From assembly GCA_964560495.1 (NCBI GenBank), contig CAZLMM010000006.1:62001-126000 (forward strand): a stretch of 64,000 nt of DNA, written 5' to 3'. Below are positions 7,612 to 13,998 of this stretch, one piece after another. Positions within the stretch are counted from its first letter, which is position 1, and every line of letters begins with the position of its first letter. The notes under the pieces were generated by a model. The model ran no database searches. It saw only the letters and a program-made list of their open reading frames with translations, and had not been told where the DNA came from. The position numbers and the translations under genes are program-made. Source of the stretch: UBA5069 sp964560495. Lineage in GTDB: Bacteria; Chloroflexota; Anaerolineae; Caldilineales; Caldilineaceae.

Positions 7612-9048
7612 CTACAACCAACCCGCTTCCATCGCTTCGAGCAGCGCCATTTGCCGATGCACAGGATCTTCGGCCACGCGTCGGGCCAACGCCTCTGCTT
7701 CCCCTTGCACCCGCGCGCGGATGGCTTCCTCGTCCAGCGTGAGCGCCCGACCCTCCTGCACCACCACTCGCCCAGCCACCATGACCATCGTCACCTCGCG
7801 CCCGGTCGCGGCATAGACCAGGTTGGGGACGATGTTGCGAATTGGCGCAGTCAACGTGGGCAACAGATTGGGCGCGGTCAAATCTACCAGGATGAGATCG
7901 GCCTGCTTGCCTACCTCTAGCGAACCAATCTCGCCGCCCAATCCAATGGCCTGCGCCCCTTCAATGGTCGCCATGCGCAACACTGTCCACGCCGGCATGA
8001 CCGTGGGGTCGCGATATTTGATCTTGTTGAAAAGAGCGGTCAGTTTCATCTCGTTGAAGATGTTGTTGCAGTTGTTGCCCGCCGCCTGATCTGACCCCAA
8101 CGCGACCAGACCGCCAGCGCGACGGAAGGCATACGCTGGAGGTACGATGCCGTCGATGATGCCGATGCTGCCCGAACAGAGCGCCATCCTTGCCCCGCTG
8201 CGCGCGATCATCTCCGTTTCCTCATCGCTGGCTTCGGTCAGATGTACAGCCAGAAGCTGCTCATCCAGATAACCGATTTCGCGCAGATAGGCGGGTGTGC
8301 GCTTGCCATAGCGCTTGAGCATCTGGTCGATTTCCCGATCCCCCTGGGCCACATGCATGTGGATCATCAGTCCGCGTTGCTCGGCCAGACGTTTCACCTG
8401 GAGCAGTTGTTCGCGGTCGATCATGTCAGGTCCCTGGGGGCCGAGCATGACCGTAATGCGCCCGCCGGCCGCGCCGTGCCACTCTTGCGCAAAGACCAGC
8501 GCGGCGTCGATGGCAGCCCGTCCCTGCGTTGCGTCCAGGGGATAGAGATCGCCGACGCGCCAGCCAGCCATGCCCCCCGGCGGCAGGCTGTTGATGGTGG
8601 GCGTGAGACGGGCGCGCACCCCTGCCTGCTCGAAAACTTCCGCCCAACCGGGCAACGGCTGGGCGTAATCACCCATGGTCGTCGTGCCAGCTTTGAGTGC
8701 TTCCAACACGTTGAGTTGTACGCCGGCCAGGGATGCGCTTGCGCTCATGTGCCGCGCATAGGGCGCCAACGCCTTTTGCATCCAGTGAGAAACATCCTGG
8801 GCGACGCCGCGCGCCGTTGCCCAGGGCGTGTGCATGTGGGCGTCCACCAGGCCAGGAAGCAAGGCGCAGTCGGTTGCGTCGATGATGCGGCTGGCCTGGT
8901 AGCGAGCGGTCAAATCGGCGGCGTCGCCGACGGCAACGATGCGCGTCCCTTGCACTGCGAGCGCGCCATCGGCCACATAGCCCACGCCATGCCCCTGCAT
9001 AGTGAACATGTGGGCATGAATGACCAGGGAATCAATAGATTCGGTCAT
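7612..9048 (-). CDS. amidohydrolase of the SAH/MTA deaminase - ATZ/TRZ type
   Basis: 478 residues. A small N-terminal beta domain is followed by GLVDAHMHTPWA (HxH about residue 70), HMHVAQGD (first barrel His), HLTEASD (second His) and GSDQAAGNN with the metal-binding Asp. A C-terminal PDLILVDL-like segment (GKQADLILVDL) closes the small domain. These motifs fit the metal-dependent deaminase/chlorohydrolase group (S-adenosylhomocysteine or methylthioadenosine deaminase, guanine deaminase, TrzN relatives). The exact substrate is unknown. It is divergent from the second amidohydrolase at 9208, with about 160 bases between, and convergent with the MBL gene. A shared regulator or pathway for the two amidohydrolases is possible but not shown. 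Confidence 0.8.
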   Translation of the reverse strand: MTESIDSLVIHAHMFTMQGHGVGYVADGALAVQGTRIVAVGDAADLTARYQASRIIDATDCALLPGLVDAHMHTPWATARGVAQDVSHWMQKALAPYARHMSASASLAGVQLNVLEALKAGTTTMGDYAQPLPGWAEVFEQAGVRARLTPTINSLPPGGMAGWRVGDLYPLDATQGRAAIDAALVFAQEWHGAAGGRITVMLGPQGPDMIDREQLLQVKRLAEQRGLMIHMHVAQGDREIDQMLKRYGKRTPAYLREIGYLDEQLLAVHLTEASDEETEMIARSGARMALCSGSIGIIDGIVPPAYAFRRAGGLVALGSDQAAGNNCNNIFNEMKLTALFNKIKYRDPTVMPAWTVLRMATIEGAQAIGLGGEIGSLEVGKQADLILVDLTAPNLLPTLTAPIRNIVPNLVYAATGREVTMVMVAGRVVVQEGRALTLDEEAIRARVQGEAEALARRVAEDPVHRQMALLEAMEAGWL

Positions 9049-9082
9049 GGGTTCACGCTTCCACCATTCGTATCATCGGCAG

Positions 9083-9112
9083 TTGAAGTTCTGGCAGCGC
9101 CTCTTGTACAAT
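9083..9112 (+). promoter_or_regulatory. possible promoter of the 9208 amidohydrolase
   Basis: TTGAAG (9083-9088), 18 bases, TACAAT (9107-9112). A start near 9119 would give a leader of about 90 bases. Found by eye; the spacing is one base above optimum. Confidence 0.35.
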
Positions 9113-9207
9113 AGTTTCGCACACCATCTCATCGTCTCCTTGGGCAAATATGCTCGTAGCTTCTATTCTACCGTATCTGCGAGGATTCAATCAACCAGGA
9201 TCAAACT

Positions 9208-10809
9208 ATGAATGCACAGCTTGTCTTGACCAACGGCAACATTCACACCATGGACAGCCGCATACCCAGAACGCAGGCCATCGCCATCGCCGGAGAACGC
9301 ATCCTGGCGGTGGGCTACAACGCTGCGATGCGCAGCCTGTTGGCGCCAGGCGGGCGGGTTATCGATCTAGGCGGGCGCACTGTCACGCCGGGGCTGATCG
9401 ACGCACATTTACACTTTCTCTCCTTTGGGCTGAGTCTACAACGCCTCAACATGGTGGGTGTTGCGTCGCTGCAAGATGCTCTTGCGCGCGTGGCGACAAA
9501 GGCCGCAGTTACCCCGGATGGTCAATGGCTTTTAGGGCGCGGCTGGGATCAGAGCCTGTGGCCTGGACAGGGCTTTCCTTCACGAGGCGATCTGGATAGC
9601 GTAACGCCCAGACATCCTGTGCTGCTCCGGCGCAAGTGCGGCCATGCGGCCTGGGCCAATTCGTTGGCGCTGCGGCTGGCTGGCGTAGACGCAGCGACGC
9701 CAGACCCCGATGGCGGCGCCATCGACCGCGACCCGGCGACCGGCGAGCCGACAGGCATCCTAAAAGAAACGGCCATCGATCTGGTGGATCGCGTCATCGC
9801 CCAGCCGGACGACGAACAGGCGACAGCCGCGGTGCGCACTGCCATGAACACGGTTCACGCCATGGGCATCACGGGCGTACACAATATGGAAGATGACCAG
9901 GCGCTGCGCGCTTTTCAGGTTTTGCGGGAGCAGGGCAAATTGAAGTTGCGTGTGCTGCAACAGATTCCCGAAGTGGATCTGGATGCAGCGATCCGACTGG
10001 GCTTTCGTTCCGGCTTTGGCGACGATTGGATTCGCATCGGCGCAGTGAAGATCTTCTCCGATGGCTCTCTGGGCGCACGCACCGCGCTGATGGTAGAGGC
10101 CTATGAAGGCGAGCCAGACCATTTCGGTATTGCCGTGGCCAGCGCCGAGCATCTGCGAGTGCAGGTGGAGCGTGCAGCGCGCGCCGGCATCGCTGTTCAC
10201 ATACACGCCATCGGCGACCAGGCCAATCGCAACGTGCTCGACGCTATCGCAGCGACCAGGCAAGCCGGCGTCGGACTGCATCTGCGCCATCGTATCGAAC
10301 ATGCCCAGGTGCTCCACCCTGCCGATCTGCCGCGCTTTGCTCAGCTTGGCGTGATTGCCTCCATGCAGCCCATCCACTGCACGCAAGACATGGTCATCGC
10401 CGATGCGCACTGGGGGGCGCGCTGCGGTCTCGCCTATGCCTGGAGCACGCTGCTAAGCAGCGGCGCAGCGTTGGCCTTTGGCTCCGATGCGCCTGTGGAG
10501 ACGCCGGATGTGATGCAAGGCGTCTACGCGGCAGTGACCCGTCGCCGCGCCGACGGCTTCCCCAGCGCAGAAGGTTGGTATCCAGAAGAGTGCGTCAGTG
10601 TACAGGAGGCGCTCTATGCTTACACGCTGGGCGCCGCCTACTCTGCGGGCGAGGAGCAAAGCAAAGGCTCGCTGACGCCCGGCAAAGTCGCCGATCTGAC
10701 CGTGCTGTCCCAGGACATCTTCACACAACCTGCCGACGCGCTCCTGGAGACAAGGGTCATCGCCACAATGGTAGGCGGTGAATTTGTATTTGAGGCTGGT
10801 CTGTCGTAA
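9208..10809 (+). CDS. amidohydrolase 3 family protein (YtcJ/NfdA-like)
   Basis: 533 residues. Motifs in order: GLIDAHLHFLSFG (HxH about residues 66-68), VKIFSDGSLGARTA (the carboxylated-Lys position about 280), HIHAIGDQA (about 330), HRIEHAQVL (about 361-365) and FGSDAPVETPD (metal Asp about 427), ending with GKVADLTVLSQD. This is the complete set for amidohydrolase family 3, including the N-substituted formamide deformylase NfdA and YtcJ. The substrate is unknown; members hydrolyse C-N bonds in small amides. No signal peptide. The protein has the usual length. It stands alone on the plus strand, divergent from another amidohydrolase. Confidence 0.8.
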   Translation: MNAQLVLTNGNIHTMDSRIPRTQAIAIAGERILAVGYNAAMRSLLAPGGRVIDLGGRTVTPGLIDAHLHFLSFGLSLQRLNMVGVASLQDALARVATKAAVTPDGQWLLGRGWDQSLWPGQGFPSRGDLDSVTPRHPVLLRRKCGHAAWANSLALRLAGVDAATPDPDGGAIDRDPATGEPTGILKETAIDLVDRVIAQPDDEQATAAVRTAMNTVHAMGITGVHNMEDDQALRAFQVLREQGKLKLRVLQQIPEVDLDAAIRLGFRSGFGDDWIRIGAVKIFSDGSLGARTALMVEAYEGEPDHFGIAVASAEHLRVQVERAARAGIAVHIHAIGDQANRNVLDAIAATRQAGVGLHLRHRIEHAQVLHPADLPRFAQLGVIASMQPIHCTQDMVIADAHWGARCGLAYAWSTLLSSGAALAFGSDAPVETPDVMQGVYAAVTRRRADGFPSAEGWYPEECVSVQEALYAYTLGAAYSAGEEQSKGSLTPGKVADLTVLSQDIFTQPADALLETRVIATMVGGEFVFEAGLS

Positions 10810-10851
10810 TTGGGTTGGCGCGGCGAAAACGCCACAGACGACCGTGTGGTT

Positions 10852-10960
10852 GAGCGGCCATCCCCCAGAGGCATGAATAACGGCGTTGGAGGTGTGCGTT
10901 CCGAGACAAGCGACTTCGCCGGCGTTTATCCCTCACCGTGAACAAACTTTGAAAATACCC
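10852..10960. repeat. dispersed repeat, copy A (upstream of hslO)
   Basis: About 109 bases that align nearly base for base with 15151-15260. Shared blocks include ATGAA, AGGTNTGCG, TCCGAGACA, CGACTTC, CCG and an end AATACCC. By eye roughly two-thirds to three-quarters of positions match. It lies in the leader region of the Hsp33 gene, ending 22 bases before its ATG. There is no open reading frame of note in it. The other copy is inside a coding sequence. Confidence 0.6.
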
Positions 10961-10982
10961 ATTGGAGAAAAGGGCAGAATTG

Positions 10983-11885
10983 ATGGGCGACTATCTGGTC
11001 AGGGTGATTGCGAAAGAAGCGGGCGTGCGTGGATTGGCCTGCGTGACAACAGACCTGGTGCGCGAAGCTGCAAGTCGGCATGGAACGACGCCGGTCTGCA
11101 CAGCCGCCTTGGGCTATGGGCTGACAGGCGCAGCGCTGATGGGCGCACTGCTCAAAGTGCAACAGCGGGTGGCCTTGCGCGTTGCAGGCAATGGCCGAAT
11201 CGCCAAAGTCGTTGCCGAGTCGGATAGCTATGGACATGTGCGCGGCTATATCTCGCCCTCGGATGTGTGGTCCCCGTTGCCCATCGGCCCGGAAGAAGTC
11301 CAGACAGCCATCGGCGATCAGGGCTTGCTGAGCGTGGTGAAGGATCTGCGTCTGAAAGAGCTGGCAGAGGGCGTGACGCCTTTGCAGAGTGGTCTGCTGG
11401 ATGTGGACTTGACCTATTATCTGATGATGTCGGAGCAGGCGCCCTCACTGGTGGAGATCGGCGTAAAACTGGATCGACGCGGAGAGGTGCGCGTTGCAGG
11501 AGGGGTTCTGTTACAAACCCTACCCGACCACAGCGCCAACATCCTGAGGGATTTTGCGGACCGTCTCGACGATCTGCCGCCATTGGGCGAGGTGTTTGAC
11601 GACGGACAGCGGCCGGAAGAGATCCTGGCGATGCTCTTTGCTGGCGAGGCTTATGAAAAGCTGGAGGTGCGCGGTCTGGACTTTCGCTGCAATTGCAGTC
11701 GCGAGCGGTCAAAGATGGCGCTCAGCCTGATCGACGACGCAGACCTCGAGGTGTTGCGCAGCGAGGGGGAGGCGGTGGTGGACTGCCACTTTTGCCACGA
11801 GCGCTACATCTTCTCCGTGGAGGAACTCACGGCGATCCAGCAAGACGCAAGAACGGAGCATCGAGAGCCATCCGACAGGGAATAA
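10983..11885 (+). CDS. hslO: 33 kDa chaperonin Hsp33
   Basis: 300 residues from ATG 10983, chosen because family members begin MxDYLVRxIA; AAAAGGG lies upstream. Hsp33 is a cytoplasmic holdase switched on by oxidation. The N-terminal domain (VRVIAKEAGVRGLACVTTDLV, GKVQ-like LLKVQQRVALRVAGNGRI) and the C-terminal zinc site CNC (about 235-237) and CHFC (about 267-270) are all present, so the redox switch is intact. Length is normal. It is a single gene preceded by a dispersed repeat (10852-10960). In the oxidised form the four Cys release zinc and pair as disulfides; this is known for the family. Confidence 0.95.
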   Translation: MGDYLVRVIAKEAGVRGLACVTTDLVREAASRHGTTPVCTAALGYGLTGAALMGALLKVQQRVALRVAGNGRIAKVVAESDSYGHVRGYISPSDVWSPLPIGPEEVQTAIGDQGLLSVVKDLRLKELAEGVTPLQSGLLDVDLTYYLMMSEQAPSLVEIGVKLDRRGEVRVAGGVLLQTLPDHSANILRDFADRLDDLPPLGEVFDDGQRPEEILAMLFAGEAYEKLEVRGLDFRCNCSRERSKMALSLIDDADLEVLRSEGEAVVDCHFCHERYIFSVEELTAIQQDARTEHREPSDRE

Positions 11886-11980
11886 CGCCAACCGACGACG
11901 CCGTTCGGTGCGCAAGACAGAACTGCGGCGCGGTTCACGCCGACAAGAGACCTCATTTTGGGAATACTCTGCTATGGGGC

Positions 11981-12009
11981 TTGTGTGTTGATCAAAACTA
12001 GTGTATGAT
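11981..12009 (+). promoter_or_regulatory. possible promoter of the repeat lipoprotein gene
   Basis: TTGTGT (11981-11986), 17 bases, TATGAT (12004-12009), found by eye. The predicted transcript would carry the 72-base palindromic element (12069-12140) in its leader, about 230 bases before the ATG at 12238. Confidence 0.35.
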
Positions 12010-12068
12010 TCGCCAGAAAGTGTGCGCTGAGGCTGGCGTAATTCAGGACAGCGATCACGATTCTTGCC

Positions 12069-12140
12069 TAAACTGCGGTTGCTTTGAAACCAGGAGTTTT
12101 CACAGTTCAAAACTCCTGGTTTCAAACAGAGCGAAGTATA
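12069..12140 (+). repeat. 72-bp palindromic element, copy 1
   Basis: Begins TAAACTGCGGTTGC, contains an 18-bp perfect stem TTTGAAACCAGGAGTTTT (12083-12100) pairing with 12109-12126 around the 8-base loop CACAGTTC, and ends CAGAGCGAAGTATA. A near-identical copy lies on the other strand at 21294-21366, differing by one extra A at the loop and one C/G change. Flanks of the two copies are unrelated, so the ends are sharp. No T-run follows the hairpin, so it is not an obvious terminator. It lies in the leader of the lipoprotein gene at 12238, in the same direction. Confidence 0.85.
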
Positions 12141-12237
12141 GATGGTGACAGGCTTATCGCTCATTCAAGCCTGTGTATTGCATCATTTTTTCTGGTTTAT
12201 CCAAAGACTCGCAATCAATACCCAAAGGAGACTGCCC

Positions 12238-13908
12238 ATGCAGGCGAAACCAAGTGTTTGGAAAGCCTTATTGGTGGCGCTTGTCTTGAGCCTTATGCTC
12301 GCGTCGTGCGGCGGCGGCAGTACAGGCAAGACATGGTTCAATCTACCATCGATTAAGCTTCGTATCCAGGCAAACGGCACAGCCAGCCTCTATGGCTTGC
12401 CGATCAACTCAGTCGTTATGGACCCTGCATTGATCCAGCAGCTCACCGACGCCAGCGTCCAGCAGATCGATCTGCGATGGGGATACAACGGGGTGCATGT
12501 TTATATCAACCGTGAAGACATGCCCTATTTGTCGTGGGATGAGCAGTCGACGGCTACACTCCAGGAGATTGTCAGCGAATTGCCCGGCGTGCCGAATGCC
12601 AGCACAATTGCCAATTTGTTGCCGTGGCTCCGCACTATCGGCTGGGGCGTTTCCCTGAATTTCCCTGCCCCTGCTGGCGCCGCCCCCATTCCCAACTGGA
12701 GTCAGGAGACATCGGCGACGCCTGACCCGCCCAGCGACCCGCCCACCATCGGCCCGCTGGACATTAGCAACTTGACCTTCGATGAACAGGGCAACGGCTA
12801 TATAGGCCCTGTGCCCCTTTCGGCGCTCGGCGTTCCTGTCAGCCTTCCGCCCAGCCTGATGACGACGCTCCAGGCCATCGGCGCAGAAAAGATCATGCTG
12901 ACGACAACCACTGGCGGTCTAGTAATCACTTTCAACGACCAGCCGTTCCCCGGCATCGCTTATAACTCCGCCTATATCGATGCCCTGCTGACGTGGCTCA
13001 ATGCGCTCATGCAAGATCAGCAGACGCTCGCCATGGCGAATGATGTCCTGCCACTGCTGCCTGGAGCAGCCGTCACGATCACTGTTACATTCAACGGCCA
13101 ACCCGCTGGCCAGGCAGACCTGTCTGGGCTGCGCGTGGACATCAACCCAGACGGCACCGTGCGTGCACTGGGCGTCCCCCTGGGCAGCCAACCGATGATC
13201 CCGGCGGAGACTCTGGCGCAACTGCAGGCTGCCAATATTCAGCGCCTCGATGTCAATATGACAGGGGAAGGTCTCAACCTGGCCGCCAACGGCGAACCAC
13301 TGCCGGCCATTTCCTGGACGCCAGAAACCCTAGACCTGGTGACGCAGGTTGTCGGCCCCATGTCGGGGATGGATGAAAATCAGCTGCAGAATGTACTGGG
13401 TGTGGTGACGAATACACCGGTTGGCGTCACGATCTCTGTTCCACCAGCGGAGGGAAATGAGCCGATCTCTGTTCCCGATGAGGTCGCGACCAGCTTTGCA
13501 CCGCCCGATCTGGGTGAATTTGCGCCGCCCATCATTCGCGCCAACATCATCGCCGACGCCAGCGGCGCGGTGAGCGACATCGGCAACCTGGCGATCAGCG
13601 ATCTGGGCGCGCTGGGCGTCCCGGCAGAGATCGTCCTGCCAGCCGCACTTCTCGATTTCATGAAGACTGCCAACGCCAATCAATTGGCGATCACAACCGG
13701 CCCGAATCAGGCGGACATTCAGCTCGATGGACAGACGGCCATCACTCTGCGCTATGATGAAGCAGCGCTGCGCTCGCTCCTGAAGCTGGCTGCGCCCTTC
13801 CTGGCTGGCACACCCTTGGAGGATCCGAACATTGCCAAGATCATTGATGAACAAATTCTGCCTCTTGCCCCAGGAGCAGAGGTCGATGTCTCGGTGACGG
13901 TGGAATAG
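12238..13908 (+). CDS. lipoprotein built of four internal repeats
   Basis: 556 residues from ATG 12238, which has AAAGGAG 9 bases upstream; the longer frame to 12142 is not needed. A signal peptide ends in a lipobox LMLASC (Cys about residue 22), then GGGS. The rest is four diverged copies of a module of about 95-110 residues, starting near residues 38, 178, 296 and 434. Each has D/xGT-x-LGxPL, then P..L..L..A..Q.I.L, then G..I.xNG.PLP.ISW, then a helix. The family is not recognised; the repeats suggest an extracytoplasmic binding or structural role. It stands alone between hslO and the convergent ligase fusion, with a terminator at 13954. Confidence 0.75.
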   Translation: MQAKPSVWKALLVALVLSLMLASCGGGSTGKTWFNLPSIKLRIQANGTASLYGLPINSVVMDPALIQQLTDASVQQIDLRWGYNGVHVYINREDMPYLSWDEQSTATLQEIVSELPGVPNASTIANLLPWLRTIGWGVSLNFPAPAGAAPIPNWSQETSATPDPPSDPPTIGPLDISNLTFDEQGNGYIGPVPLSALGVPVSLPPSLMTTLQAIGAEKIMLTTTTGGLVITFNDQPFPGIAYNSAYIDALLTWLNALMQDQQTLAMANDVLPLLPGAAVTITVTFNGQPAGQADLSGLRVDINPDGTVRALGVPLGSQPMIPAETLAQLQAANIQRLDVNMTGEGLNLAANGEPLPAISWTPETLDLVTQVVGPMSGMDENQLQNVLGVVTNTPVGVTISVPPAEGNEPISVPDEVATSFAPPDLGEFAPPIIRANIIADASGAVSDIGNLAISDLGALGVPAEIVLPAALLDFMKTANANQLAITTGPNQADIQLDGQTAITLRYDEAALRSLLKLAAPFLAGTPLEDPNIAKIIDEQILPLAPGAEVDVSVTVE

Positions 13909-13953
13909 CCAGCGTCGCCTCGAGATTCTGTCCGGCAGCGACACGTATTCGAG

Positions 13954-13988
13954 AAACTGCCCTTGCATCGGTAATGCAAGGGCAGTTT
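13954..13988. terminator. bidirectional intrinsic terminator
   Basis: 15-bp perfect stem (13954-13968 with 13974-13988, arm AAACTGCCCTTGCAT) and a 5-base loop. T-rich ends on both strands. It separates the convergent lipoprotein (stop 13908) and ligase-fusion (stop 13999) genes and can serve both. Confidence 0.85.
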
Positions 13989-13998
13989 TGTGCTTTTG

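Noticed and set aside
9049..9207. Riboswitch between the divergent amidohydrolase genes
   Set aside because: No recognisable purine, SAM or SAH aptamer pattern; only a weak promoter is visible.
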